Source: Strongylocentrotus droebachiensis
Taxonomy: Eukaryota > Echinodermata > Echinoidea > Camarodonta > Strongylocentrotidae
NCBI GenBank assembly: GCA_035222895.1
Contig: JAVYIG010006576.1
Span: 1-64,000 of the forward strand
Direction: 5' to 3'
DNA length: 64,000 bases
This document shows positions 37,601-43,660 of the stretch, piece by piece. How positions within the stretch are numbered: position 1 is the stretch's first letter; the number at the start of each line of letters is the position of its first letter. A model generated the notes under the pieces. It worked only from the letters and a program-made list of their open reading frames with translations, ran no database searches and was not told where the DNA came from. The position numbers were made by a program, and so were the translations under genes.

Positions 37601-39588
37601 AGGGGCTGAAGCCTTTTGCCCGAAAAAAAACAATTTTCTGGTTTCAAAATTTGGCGAGTGAGCAAAAATTTGAGCACATGTATTTTGTGAAAGTGTTATT
37701 TATCACCAAAATATACGAGAAAAGATATCAAAAATGCATATTCGGGCAGCTCGCTGCCCGAATATTGGTAATTTTTAATTTTTCGGGGAAAATCTATAAC
37801 CCCATTTCGCATTAACTGCAGGTGTTATGAAATTAAATTTGAATCCTCGTGAAATAAATATAGAAACAGGATTGCAATGAAAACTTCAATTTGTTTGGAA
37901 ATCCAGAACAATTAAACTCTTGTGGTAATATATATGTGTTTCATGACAGCTGTCATAATAATATTAAACACTTTCTTCATAATTATCTTTACATATTTAT
38001 TCATAGAAGACTTTAGCACTCTCGTTCGTTTACAAAATACCAACGTGCTCATAATAATCCCTATTCCATATGAATACAATTTGTATAAGTTTCTTTTTTT
38101 ACAAACTATAAGAAACAAAGCCGTCGATTTCATTTAATAATAGGGAGTTTCATTTAATAATGAAAAGAAAAGGGTTCGTTGTACCGTTCTCGACTCTTGA
38201 TCCTTGTCTGAATTCAGTCCCCCCCCCCTTCCGCGCAAAGCGCGGAAGCTTTGACGTTTCATTAAATTATTAGAGAAAGAAGAGGATTCGTTGTACCATT
38301 CTCGACTCTTGATCCTTGTCTGAATTCAGTTCCCCCCCCCTCCCACGCAAAGCGCGGAAGCTTTGACGTTTCATTAAATTATTAGAGAAAGGAGATGATT
38401 TGTTGTACCATTCTCAACTCTTGATCCTTGTCTAAATTCAGTCCCCCTCTCGCGCAAAGCGCGGAAGCTTTGACGTTTCTTTTAATTATTAGAGAAAAAA
38501 GACGATTCGTTGTACACTTCTCGACTCTCAATTCAGTTTCCCACGTCCCGCGCAAAGCGCGGAAGCTATGACGTTTCATTAAATTATTAGAGAAAGAAGA
38601 CGATTCGTTTTGCCGTTCTCGACTTGTCTGAATTTTCAAAAAAGTTTCTTTGTCTGTTCCTTTTTCTTCCTACGTCCTCTTACACTTTCTTTCTTTCTCT
38701 CTCTCTCTCTCTCTTTGGCCGGCGTTTTTTTGGAGAACCAATCCCGACTAGCACTCGTGCTAACTTTTGGTTCTCTGCCTTTAACAACATTTTTAGTTTT
38801 TAAGTTAAAAAATATCCTTTATTTGAATCACTTAAACACTATTGGAACTCTGTGAATTTCAGTTCAAGCCACAAATCTCTACGTATTATTAACCTATAAC
38901 TAATTCACAGGTTTGATATGACATGATATATGATTAATTTAATTTGTACATATGGTTCAACTATGGATATTTTCTTTTTCTTTGTAACTCATGTACATGG
39001 ATATGTATACGACATGTTATTTTGTTATCCACTTGAATACATTTGTAACATTGTGCTATATGTTGTTGTTAATAAATTCAAATTCAAATTCAAATTCAAT
39101 TCAATTCATTGTGATACGTGCCAGGTGAACAACATTTAGGAAGGTGCCACCCCTCCAACGGGGGAATAAAACACAATGGTGTTAAAATGCGCTCGGTCGC
39201 AAAGATATACAAGTATTAATAGTATATCTCGGCACACCATGTGCCGTCCAACAATGAAAACGTTAAAAACCTGACAATGCCGCTCTTTAAAGCTAAACTA
39301 AAACATGCAAATTACCTTTTTGTAGTTATAGATCTCGCCGTTGTACATTAGCCACACATGAGGATATTGCTTCAACCTCATGGGTTGCATCCAGTAGGTT
39401 CCCCCGACGATATTCAGGCGATGGAAGCCCAGGAAGCAGGGACAGTTAGGGACGTCGGGCACGTGCTCGAAGCGGAATCCGTCCGGCCCGCGATGGCTAA
39501 CCTTAGAGGCAGATGATATAAGGCGTGCGACATGCTCACTGGTTGTGGCCGACCAGGAACCACCGAAAAGCGCCCATATTCCGCACAT
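7407..39588 (-). CDS. ASNS: asparagine synthetase [glutamine-hydrolysing], complete 10-exon gene
   Basis: The enzyme makes asparagine from aspartate, ATP and glutamine in the cytosol. Exons on the minus strand, in transcript order: 39588-39316, 25000-24854, 23933-23846, 19602-19429, 18770-18669, 17877-17750, 13023-12897, 11558-11351, 9631-9394, 7679-7407. All introns are GT-AG and phases join without conflict, giving 585 codons plus TAG; vertebrate ASNS is about 560. The N-terminal glutaminase domain (residues 1 to about 210) starts [10 protein letters not shown], so Cys2 is the catalytic nucleophile, and has RGPDG and YNGEIYN. The synthetase domain has the ATP-binding SGGLDSS (from two spliced exons), SVGMEGSPD and CGEGSDE. 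The start was chosen because Cys must follow Met; an in-frame ATG ten codons upstream would bury it. The C-terminus is about 20 residues longer than in mammals. No frameshift or stop was seen, so the gene looks functional. No amino-acid-response element was recognised. Confidence 0.95.
7680..9393 (-). other. ASNS: ASNS intron 9
   Basis: Holds long T and A runs at 8230-8560, including opposed GGCCGCC-containing segments around CGGCCGCCATCTTGAAA and GCGGCCATTTTGAAA, then the GCGTA-rich MITE at 8598-8857. A short TCTTGGA/TCTTGAA tandem lies at 9131-9157. Confidence 0.7.
8598..8857. mobile_element. MITE rich in GCGTA motifs
   Basis: The left end CTGCGTAGAGTTCCGTAGTG and right end, read inverted, TACGTAGAGTTGCGTAGTG match over about 25 bp. 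The interior carries GCGTA or its complement more than ten times and an inner palindrome around GGCGTACTTTC / GAAAGTACGC. It lies in ASNS intron 9. Confidence 0.7.
9394..9631 (-). CDS. ASNS: ASNS exon 9
   Basis: A 238-nt exon, acceptor CATTCTAG| and donor CAACAG|GTATGA. It encodes [22 protein letters not shown] and [10 protein letters not shown], all landmark motifs of the synthetase C-lobe. It ends in phase 0. Confidence 0.94.
9632..11350 (-). other. ASNS: ASNS intron 8
   Basis: Contains a G/T-rich stretch with TTGTCC words (10100-10500), then a tandem duplication with a period of 95 bp (10694-10890: GGACCCCACCAAGGGCC, AATTAAATGCCTAAAAC, GGGGCTCTGCCC). A C-rich segment follows to 11000. No other gene was seen. 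Confidence 0.65.
11351..11558 (-). CDS. ASNS: ASNS exon 8
   Basis: A 208-nt exon, acceptor TAAATAG| and donor CATGG|GTAAGA. It contains [13 protein letters not shown], the conserved GEGSDE catalytic loop, and [15 protein letters not shown], a core synthetase helix. It ends in phase 2. Confidence 0.94.
11559..12896 (-). other. ASNS: ASNS intron 7
   Basis: AT-rich, with no repeats or frames that I could identify apart from a doubled AAAAAGCCAA near 12540-12562. Confidence 0.6.
12897..13023 (-). CDS. ASNS: ASNS exon 7
   Basis: A 127-nt exon, acceptor CTTTTTAG| and donor ATAG|GTATGT. It encodes [14 protein letters not shown], then [17 protein letters not shown], closely matching human [12 protein letters not shown] and VIFSLETYDI. 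It ends in phase 1. Confidence 0.93.
13024..15299 (-). other. ASNS: ASNS intron 6, proximal part
   Basis: Contains CGCTCGCTC-bearing repeat with doubled AGCGAGGTGCCCGAATAT near 13462-13508, and an (AT)n microsatellite at about 14698-14726. Otherwise nothing recognised. Confidence 0.6.
15300..16240. repeat. satellite-like tandem array, about 7 units of 99-118 bp
   Basis: Units share CTCGACTCTTAATCCTTGTC, TGAATTCAGTTTCCCCCTC, the hairpin CGCGCAAAGCGCGGAAG, GACGTTTCATTAAATTATTA and GAGAAAGAAGACGATTCGTT. The GCGGAAG landmark recurs at 15472, 15580, 15679, 15792, about 15900, 16020 and 16120. It lies in ASNS intron 6. A second array is at 38150-38635. Confidence 0.88.
16500..16915. repeat. polypyrimidine tract with G-run end
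   Basis: About 300 nt of TTTC/TTCC-rich sequence ending in a G-run at 16860-16880 and a C-run near 16898, then GGAGACGCCCCTGC. Open frames on both strands here reflect composition only. It lies in ASNS intron 6. Confidence 0.8.
16940..17370 (-). mobile_element. LINE pol C-terminal fragment
   Basis: The minus strand from 17169 reads [29 protein letters not shown], then [19 protein letters not shown], a Cys/His module (CxC...H...C) common at the end of many invertebrate LINE polyproteins. A TAG follows after LEDL, and after a one-base shift [14 protein letters not shown] continues. It lies in ASNS intron 6 and is inactive. Confidence 0.65.
17750..17877 (-). CDS. ASNS: ASNS exon 6
   Basis: A 128-nt exon, acceptor AATTCAG| and donor AAAAAG|GTAAAT. 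It encodes [11 protein letters not shown] (rest of the P-loop) and [19 protein letters not shown], the AMP-binding segment. It ends in phase 0. Confidence 0.92.
18100..18316 (-). mobile_element. decayed LINE pol C-terminal fragment
   Basis: An open frame on the minus strand contains [18 protein letters not shown] and [15 protein letters not shown]. This resembles the CDCGxxQTMxHLLxCPL...PKDL...A.AC pattern of the neighbouring fragment at 16940-17370, but the His and last Cys are lost. It lies in ASNS intron 5. It could be chance similarity in part, but the order of landmarks is preserved. Confidence 0.45.
18669..18770 (-). CDS. ASNS: ASNS exon 5
   Basis: A 102-nt exon, acceptor GGTTACAG| and donor TCAG|GTATTT. 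It encodes [20 protein letters not shown] followed by [11 protein letters not shown], the helix and first half of the ATP-pyrophosphatase loop. The last G pairs with GG of exon 6 to give the second Gly of SGGLDSS. The 5' boundary is the least certain of the ten because the preceding linker is poorly conserved. Confidence 0.85.
19429..19602 (-). CDS. ASNS: ASNS exon 4
   Basis: A 174-nt exon, acceptor TTTATAG| and donor GAAT|GTAAGT. It encodes [18 protein letters not shown], matching the human KGLVTL...FLPGHYEV linker between the glutaminase and synthetase domains, then a variable Asp/Lys-rich stretch. It ends in phase 1. Confidence 0.85.
19876..21505 (-). mobile_element. 5'-truncated LINE, reverse transcriptase with frameshifts
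   Basis: On the minus strand, 21503-20877 encodes [19 protein letters not shown] and [11 protein letters not shown], the catalytic core of reverse transcriptase. The frame shifts near 20880 and again near 20690, ending in [15 protein letters not shown] and TAA or similar around 20516. The 3' UTR has a hairpin at 20126-20086 and ends AATAAATTCAAATTC. It is therefore a second, dead member of the family at 5040-5856. It lies in ASNS intron 3, in the same orientation as ASNS. Confidence 0.82.
21548..21700 (+). mobile_element. tRNA-derived SINE-like sequence
   Basis: GTTGGTCTGATG near 21563 resembles an A box, GGTTCGAAACT at 21623-21633 a B box, and CTTTCGGATGGTGGTG followed by TTAAATGTCGGGGCCC resembles the conserved core found downstream of the tRNA head in several animal SINEs. 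It abuts the 5' end of the LINE at 19876-21505. Confidence 0.45.
22461..23042. mobile_element. 582-bp MITE with 20-bp perfect TIRs and TAA duplication
   Basis: The left end reads CAGCGTGTTTCCACAGAAAA and the right end is its exact complement. TAA at 22458-22460 and 23043-23045 forms a 3-bp target-site duplication, as in PIF/Harbinger-type elements. The interior is rich in ACCGTGTC and GACACGG motifs on both strands and codes for no recognisable protein, so it is non-autonomous. It lies in ASNS intron 3. Confidence 0.88.
23604..23690 (-). pseudogene. decayed duplicate of ASNS exon 3
   Basis: Read in the exon 3 frame this stretch gives [17 protein letters not shown]...DGSLLL-stop-IEAKG, colinear with [16 protein letters not shown]...[12 protein letters not shown] of the real exon. 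In-frame stops are TAG at 23673-23671 and TAA at 23619-23617. Hand alignment over 82 nt gives roughly 63% identity without gaps. The donor GTATTT is kept and about 60 nt of flanking intron also align, but there is no good acceptor or pyrimidine tract upstream. It is best read as a tandem exon duplication that lost function. Confidence 0.8.
23846..23933 (-). CDS. ASNS: ASNS exon 3
   Basis: An 88-nt exon, acceptor CCATAG| and donor AAGG|GTATTT. It encodes the [12 protein letters not shown] ... CSEAKG segment that ends the glutaminase fold, and ends in phase 1 so that G joins GT of exon 4. A decayed duplicate lies about 240 bp further along the same strand (see 23604-23690). Confidence 0.9.
23934..24853 (-). 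other. ASNS: ASNS intron 2 with a retroposon tail
   Basis: A (TTCAG)n repeat at about 24399-24421 followed by TTCATTTTATTCAAAACC looks like the inverted 3' tail of a minus-strand retroposon. There is a G-run at 24110-24121. No other gene was seen. Confidence 0.5.
24854..25000 (-). CDS. ASNS: ASNS exon 2
   Basis: Encodes 49 codons (residues 92-140), phase 0 at both ends, between TATCCGCAG| and [24 protein letters not shown] and [12 protein letters not shown] match the conserved glutaminase-domain segments that in human read YQTKVDGE and MLDGVFAF. Confidence 0.92.
25001..27630 (-). other. ASNS: ASNS intron 1, exon 2-proximal part
   Basis: No gene recognised. Short repeats include a GGTTATCTGG cluster at 25495-25555, CTTGATCAT words at 25600-25690 and (GTT)n at 27283-27303. 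A possible short MITE with opposed TGGGATTGAT / ATCAATCCCA lies at 27470-27580. Confidence 0.55.
27640..28440. repeat. cluster of G-tract repeats with GTGGCGGATCCAGG-type ends
   Basis: Successive G- and C-runs of 10-20 nt with AAAAATC and CACTGAGCGACTTTTCGGC (twice). A GCCGGTGTGACGGC segment follows, with GGCGGATCGTGTTC and GGCGGATTTTGTTC; an inverted relative is at 33930-34135. A second unit begins GCAGTGGCGAACCTGG at 28174. No coding meaning. Confidence 0.7.
28810..29095. repeat. polypyrimidine tract with G-run end
   Basis: TTTCTTT/CTTTTC-rich for 230 nt, then CGTCGGGGGGG and CCATAGGTACGCTAGTGG. It is a relative of 16500-16915. It lies in ASNS intron 1. Confidence 0.8.
29096..32700 (-). 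other. ASNS: ASNS intron 1, middle part
   Basis: No gene recognised. A G-run with T-run at 30058-30140, GCGAGCGAGCGAGC at 30487-30500, and a hairpin with 18-nt arms (ACTGTATTAATCAATCTA) at 32104-32149. CT repeat at 31980-32000. Confidence 0.5.
32714..32830 (-). pseudogene. 38-codon frame resembling the start of a SAP-like transposon protein
   Basis: ATG at 32830-32828 to TAG at 32716-32714, starting [20 protein letters not shown] and continuing with [13 protein letters not shown]. The spacing Trp...Leu..Phe/Leu...Gly resembles the N-terminal helix-turn of SAP-type domains found in many invertebrate transposon-related proteins, but it stops before the domain is complete. It may be a remnant or an exon whose splice site I cannot see. 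It lies in ASNS intron 1. Confidence 0.3.
32930..34140. repeat. G/C-tract repeats and inverted relative of 27990-28170
   Basis: 33030-33310 has C-runs and TCCTCTGTACGCCCCC. 33930-34065 carries GGCGGATTTTGTTCC, CACGATCCGCCAG and GCCGTCACACCGGC, the reverse order of 28003-28170. It ends CCTGGATCCGCGCCTG at 34120-34135. Confidence 0.65.
34141..36090 (-). other. ASNS: ASNS intron 1, no gene recognised
   Basis: A frame of 99 codons on the minus strand at 34189-34488 shows no family resemblance. A small hairpin, AGCCCGAGTTTACTCGGGCT, lies at about 35420-35441. C-runs near 35590 and 35800. Confidence 0.5.
36094..36311. repeat. nested ACGATATCGT palindromes and TATCGTGTACTC triplet
   Basis: 36094-36151 is a near-perfect palindrome with 23-nt arms (CGTGAAAAATATGCGATAAA...) around CACGATATCGTC. 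36172-36265 is a second near-perfect palindrome of about 94 nt with GATATCGTGAACTTTATCGT at its end. Three copies of TATCGTGTACTC follow. The motif ACGATATCGT, itself a palindrome, occurs at the centre or edge of each. It lies in ASNS intron 1. Confidence 0.85.
36340..36985. repeat. purine-rich tandem repeat, about 5 units of 115-130 bp
   Basis: Each unit has GAGAGAAGGGAAAGGGAAAG, AAAAGGAAAGAAAGAAGA, GAGGGAAACGGGG, a C-run with GGGCTCTTGCCTCC, and CCGCCAAAAAATAAATA. The AAATAAATA landmark recurs near 36490, 36620, 36750 and 36867. Long open frames here are an artefact of composition. Confidence 0.85.
37166..37375 (+). mobile_element. LINE ORF1 coiled-coil fragment
   Basis: The plus strand reads [30 protein letters not shown], then [15 protein letters not shown] coiled coil followed by xNYSRRNNLR-like sequence is the signature of ORF1 proteins of several non-LTR elements. 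It is cut off by the G-tract repeat that starts GGCGCGGATCCAGG at 37369. Confidence 0.55.
37376..38149 (-). other. ASNS: ASNS intron 1, G-tract repeat and hairpin
   Basis: G-run at 37404-37413 and 37590-37600, then a hairpin with 12-nt arms, ATATTCGGGCAG / CTGCCCGAATAT, at 37738-37765. The same GCCCGAATAT word occurs at 13490 and 13508. AT-rich afterwards. Confidence 0.55.
38150..38635. repeat. second array of the same satellite-like repeat, about 4-5 units
   Basis: The same unit as at 15300-16240, same orientation, with GCGGAAG at 38242, 38354, 38461 and 38559 (98-112 bp period). It lies in ASNS intron 1, immediately before a CT repeat and a LINE 3' end. Confidence 0.88.
38733..39105 (+). 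mobile_element. 3' end of the same LINE family
   Basis: Only the 3' UTR is present, starting exactly at the hairpin GAGAACCAATCCCGAC and running to the (AAATTC)n tail. It aligns closely by eye with 5458-5856, including TTTATTTGAATCACTTA and the ATATGGTTCAACTATGGATA block. It sits directly against a CT repeat and a satellite-like array in ASNS intron 1. Confidence 0.75.
39316..39588 (-). CDS. ASNS: ASNS exon 1 (glutaminase domain start)
   Basis: Encodes residues 1-91 and ends in phase 0 at AAAAAG|GTAATT. It holds the nucleophile Cys2, the HRGPDG motif, the FLGFHRL segment and the YNGEIYNY substrate-binding loop. The glutaminase active site is therefore almost complete in this one exon. The frame is open for ten codons upstream of the chosen Met. 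Confidence 0.93.
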
Positions 39589-40610
39589 TTCGAGAGGATT
39601 GTTTAACCCCTCGCCCAAAGCCGTTCAGCTAATAATTGGACGATGGGTGAAGTTCTCGACTCCGGCACTGCAAGTTCTGCGGGTGTGTGTGCGTCGGAGC
39701 GAGAGCGTGGATATGTAAGTGGGTGCGGGGTGCATGTGCGTGCGGGAGTGGCGTCTTCTTTAGAGAATAGCAGCAGAGTGATGCTGTTGCTGTTGTTGTT
39801 GTGCTTGTTGTTGGTTTAGTTTTAATGCCGCTTCTCATTCCAAGTTGAACATTTTCCCCTTGTGAGGGATTGGGACTTATTTGAGTGGAGGAGTGGGAGG
39901 AGGGGGTTGAGTAAGAAGGTGGGATGTATTGTATGATATTGGTTTATTTAGATAAATATCATCGGCTGATAGCTGAAATTGTTCAATTTATAGAGCAGAA
40001 AGGAAATGCGTAACGTGGCGTACGCAGGATTTTCCCAAGGGGGGGGGGGGGGGGGGTTTAACATTTCTAAATCGGGCCAAAAAAATCGCAACGCCCCAGC
40101 CAGCCGCTGAATAAGCGGGGGGCGTGGTAAGAGCACTTCTTTTTTTTTGGTCCAAAAAATTTCGCAATTTTGTTTATATTTATTTTAAAAAAATGAGGGG
40201 GGATTTTTCATCAAAAATCACACACCTGTGTACGCGCCTGATTGATAACACATTAAAAGATATAGAAACCTTAACAAGTATTGTGTATATTTAAATACGA
40301 ATTCATTGATAATACAAAATTGCCATTTGTTTTGAGTAAAATAGAAATGTTAGAATTACAGGTTTATAGCAACAATAATGGAGTAGGTAGCCCATGAAAC
40401 CTAAAAGATTGATGAGGGGTGTATGGCTGTCGGGCGGGGGGGGGGGGGTAAAAAAGAGGGTCGAGTCTGGTGGTCTATGTCTAAAGGGATAGTGAGCTAA
40501 AGGGTATGGTGGGGTGTATGCATGGTTGTGTGGTAGTGGGGGGTGATCGTGAGAGGGGTGAGGGGTATGTATGAATGGGGAGGGCCTGAGCGAGAACATG
40601 GGATGAGGGA

Positions 40611-40641
<31 letters not shown>

Positions 40642-40817
40642 GCGTTCGTTTGTGCGTGTGTGTGTGTAATTTACAGCAAGGTTTCGTTAATCTATATTTA
40701 TATTTTCGCTGTCGGTGCCTACAGATATTTGGGCATCTATACCTACATTTTGATTGATAAAAATAAGTTAAGATATCATTATTATATCTTCGTGTTTTTT
40801 TATAATTTTTATTCAAG
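39589..40817. other. divergent spacer between ASNS and the SEC14-like pseudogene
   Basis: It should contain the ASNS promoter, read leftward, but no TATA box or named element stands out. It holds a G-tract repeat at 40014-40240 (start GTGGCGTACGCAGGATTTT) and a (GT)n tract at about 40610-40670. No SEC14-like exons 1-5 were found here. Confidence 0.55.
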
Positions 40818-40912
40818 GGGTCTTATTTTCGGCGAAGGCCAGTGACATTCTGAAGACTTACATCCATTCAATTGAATACCAGTTCAGGAGTCACAAGCGG
40901 TTCTCTGAACAG
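40818..40912 (+). pseudogene. SEC14-like copy 1, exon equivalent to exon 6
   Basis: A 95-nt exon, acceptor TTCAAG| and donor GAACAG|GTATGA. It encodes VLFSAKASDILKTYIHSIEY and HKRFSEQ. It is clearly more diverged from its partner than exon 7 or 9. Confidence 0.85.
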
Positions 40913-41282
40913 GTATGAGAACTAATCCTAATATCACCTCTTGTGCCCGTTGTATACACAAGGCGTCATTTATTAACACAAGACTGTGTCAGTGACTGAC
41001 ATGGTCTTTGAAGCGTCATTTGAGGGTGGCATCGTATAAAGTGAATGCGAAATGAATAGTCCAAGCATTGCATTTTAATAACTGTTTAATTACTGGTGCA
41101 TGCGCTAAATTACCTCAAAGATTATATTAACATAGGTAATGATAATTAAGATCACTTGTAAAGTGCTTTGAAACGTCGTATTAAGTGTAATCCAAATGTG
41201 ACTATGATTATAGGTTGGCTTCATCTAAAATGTTGTGTGTATTCGTGTCCCCTTGACTACCACCATTTGTGTATTATCACAG

Positions 41283-41381
41283 AGAGGATTGAAGCATACT
41301 GAGGGATCTTTGATGATCTTTGACATGGAGAACCTTGGAGTACACCATCTATGGAAACCGGCTATTGATATGTTCATCAAG
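41283..41381 (+). pseudogene. SEC14-like copy 1, exon equivalent to exon 7 with GC donor
   Basis: A 99-nt exon, acceptor TATCACAG|, encoding [20 protein letters not shown]. The donor is ATCAAG|GCAAGC, a GC-AG class site, where the downstream gene has CTCAAG|GTGACT. Confidence 0.87.
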
Positions 41382-42143
41382 GCAAGCATTCAAATTGTAC
41401 CATCTGATAATGTGTATTCATAATTATATTGCATATTTTCTACGTCCATAACATGGTGGGATGATTAACGATAAAAACCAATCTGTGCTTCAAAAACCAA
41501 GTCTGTGCACATGTAGTGCACTTTGGTAAGCTTTGATTCTCAGTTTTCTATCCCCACATTGATAAAAAAATGTGCGCCTACTCAATGGCCTAGGTACTGG
41601 GGACACACCCCATCAAATGGCGAAAAATAAGGTAATTAAGGTAATTAATTTGTATTTTACCTGTTTATATGCTTGTGTATTTATCTATTTTGTTTTTGAT
41701 GCTGTTAATTGATTTATTATTACCAAACAGGGCCTCGTGGAAGACCAACAAGTTGGTGATATGTGCCACCCTGTTAAAATATCAGAAATAAATAAATAAA
41801 TAAATAAAACAGAGAAAGTTAAAGGAAAAAGGAGAGGGGAAGAGCAACGTATAAAGAAGACACCATGACCCCTTGGACCCCCCATGATAGTTTTGTTTGC
41901 TTATTTGTATTTCTTTCATCGATTAAGTCCAGTCCCCTCTACAATACCAGTTTTCCCTATGATATTTTTGCCCATACTATGCTTCTGATCTACTCCTACT
42001 TGATGAAGGATCAAATTGCTCCATGCCTTCTCATTTTTAAGTTAAATCTCGGCAAATCATGCCAAAACAGAAATAGAAGTAAATTTGGAAGAATTAAGCT
42101 GTTGTTTTTTTCAATAAGAAAGCATATTCTTAAACTCTGACAG

Positions 42144-42288
42144 ACTGCTGTAATTGCTGAGCAGCATTATCCAGAGTTGATCTACCGTCTCTTCATCATC
42201 CGAGCACCCAAGATCTTCCCGGTGACCTATTCACTAGTCAAGCCTTTCCTCCGTGAGGACACCAGAAAGAAAATCCAGGTTTTGGGAA
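42144..42288 (+). pseudogene. SEC14-like copy 1, exon equivalent to exon 8
   Basis: A 145-nt exon, acceptor TCTGACAG| and donor GGAA|GTGAGA. It encodes [30 protein letters not shown] and TRKKIQVLG, with an open frame. Confidence 0.87.
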
Positions 42289-42548
42289 GTGAGAATCTCA
42301 GCTTTGAATTCTTAATCATTAATGATTTTAATCTTAGTTTAGTTGATGTGAATTATCACAAAAATACGATTTGGAATAAGATGAAAATGTAACGATGGAT
42401 TGCCCGTATGTATCATGAACTGTGACAGGTGCAGATCGATTTGGGGGAGGTATAAGGTGTTGCTCAACTTGTTAGAACCAAACGGACGAAGCTCCGAGAG
42501 TAGGAAACAAGCGGGTAACATGAATGTGGTTTTCTGCTTCATTTCTAG

Positions 42549-42655
42549 GTAATTGGAAGGAGGTTTTGTTGAAGCAGATAGACCCTGATCAGCTACCGGT
42601 TTACTGGGGAGGAACCAAGACAGATCCTGATGGAAACGAGATGTGTACTTCACTA
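42549..42655 (+). pseudogene. SEC14-like copy 1, exon equivalent to exon 9
   Basis: A 107-nt exon, acceptor TTTCTAG|, coding the same amino acids as exon 9 of the intact gene with three synonymous differences. The donor CACTA|GTGATT is weak: position +5 is T. Confidence 0.88.
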
Positions 42656-42869
42656 GTGATTCAAAATAATATTTTAATAATATATAATAATAATACGTCC
42701 ATTCACATATCGCAGCTACTATACAAACTTTACTTTAATATAAAAATCATATTTTTACAGTACCTAAGTGTATGACCTGAACACGTTTATTTATGTTTAT
42801 AGCTCTCAATTAATGTTTCATGTGCGAATTGATACAGGAATCCATTTTTCCAATGACATATAATCAATT

Positions 42870-43070
42870 ATATACCTCACTTAAGAAATCCAGCCATCTG
42901 ATTGGTCGAATTGCATTCATAAACTTCAACTGTTCCTGTAAAATTCCCGGTAACCATGCTTAAAACATTTAATATTTTTAATAACCATGGTTATTAAAAA
43001 AATAGGTCAGTCTCCATGGTTACCCCATAGGTTTACATGTTAAAAAATGGTTTGAGCGATGGAGGATACC
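42870..43070. repeat. inverted-repeat element with perfect 26-bp palindrome
   Basis: 42975-43000 is a perfect palindrome: TTTTTAATAACCA followed by its complement. Outside it, CCCGGTAACCATG and CCATGGTTACCCC form a second pair. This is probably another short foldback element. Confidence 0.6.
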
Positions 43071-43353
43071 GTATGTGTGCGAATAATTGGTCGGTAATTT
43101 CAATACAATTGAATCTCGATCGATCTTACCGACAATTTTATCTTGCATTGTTGACATGAAGACGAAAATAAACTTCCAAAAACAAAAAAACAACATCTGC
43201 CGATAGATCTTGATCTAAGTTCGTGCCAATATGCATTGCAAAAGTAAAACAAGAGTCCGTATATGGAGCTTTTGCGAAGCATTCATCACACGCGAAGCCG
43301 GTTTCAATCCATTTTAATGTATATATTGTACAAAACTGCCAAGCATATTAACA

Positions 43354-43436
43354 GCGCGCGATGGCCGAGAGGTCTGAGGCGATCACTTTAGATACATCAC
43401 CTTTTGTACGCAAGAGTTCGAATCTCATCTTCGACA
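43354..43436 (+). pseudogene. tRNA-Leu(UAG)-like pseudogene or SINE head
   Basis: The sequence has an A box (TGGCCGAGAGGTCTGAGGCG), a TTTAGA anticodon-loop remnant, a class II variable-arm-like stretch and a B box (AGTTCGAATC). The order matches tRNA-Leu(UAG), but the acceptor and anticodon stems do not pair and it is followed by poly-A. It is best read as a retroposed tRNA or tRNA-derived SINE. It lies in an intron of the SEC14-like pseudogene. Confidence 0.6.
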
Positions 43437-43495
43437 AAAAAAAAAAGTATTTTTTATTTTTTATTTTTTAGTCTATTTTTTTTCGGCATATAAAA

Positions 43496-43660
43496 GTATT
43501 AATGACTGCTTTAATATTCGAGAAATAGTTGTTTTATTACGCTCTCGGGAAGGTTACAATTGGGCTATTCCCCTCGGCACGCCTCGGGTAATAGCACAAT
43601 TCTAACCTTCCCTTGAGCGTAATAAAACAACTATTTCTCTCAAAGCAGTCATTAATACTA
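43496..43660. mobile_element. palindromic MITE, arms of about 75 bp
   Basis: Left AGTATTAATGACTGCTTTAA and right GCAGTCATTAATACT are complementary, and pairing continues through GAAATAGTTGTTTTATTACG and GGGAAGGTTA to a short loop around 43580. It lies just downstream of the tRNA-like sequence in an intron of the SEC14-like pseudogene. Confidence 0.8.

Noticed and set aside
39298..39618. Upstream Met ten codons before MCGIW as the ASNS start
   Set aside because: Cys must be residue 2 to act as the glutaminase nucleophile; initiation upstream would inactivate it unless processed.
43354..43436. Functional tRNA-Leu gene
   Set aside because: A and B boxes are good but acceptor and anticodon stems do not pair and poly-A follows directly.
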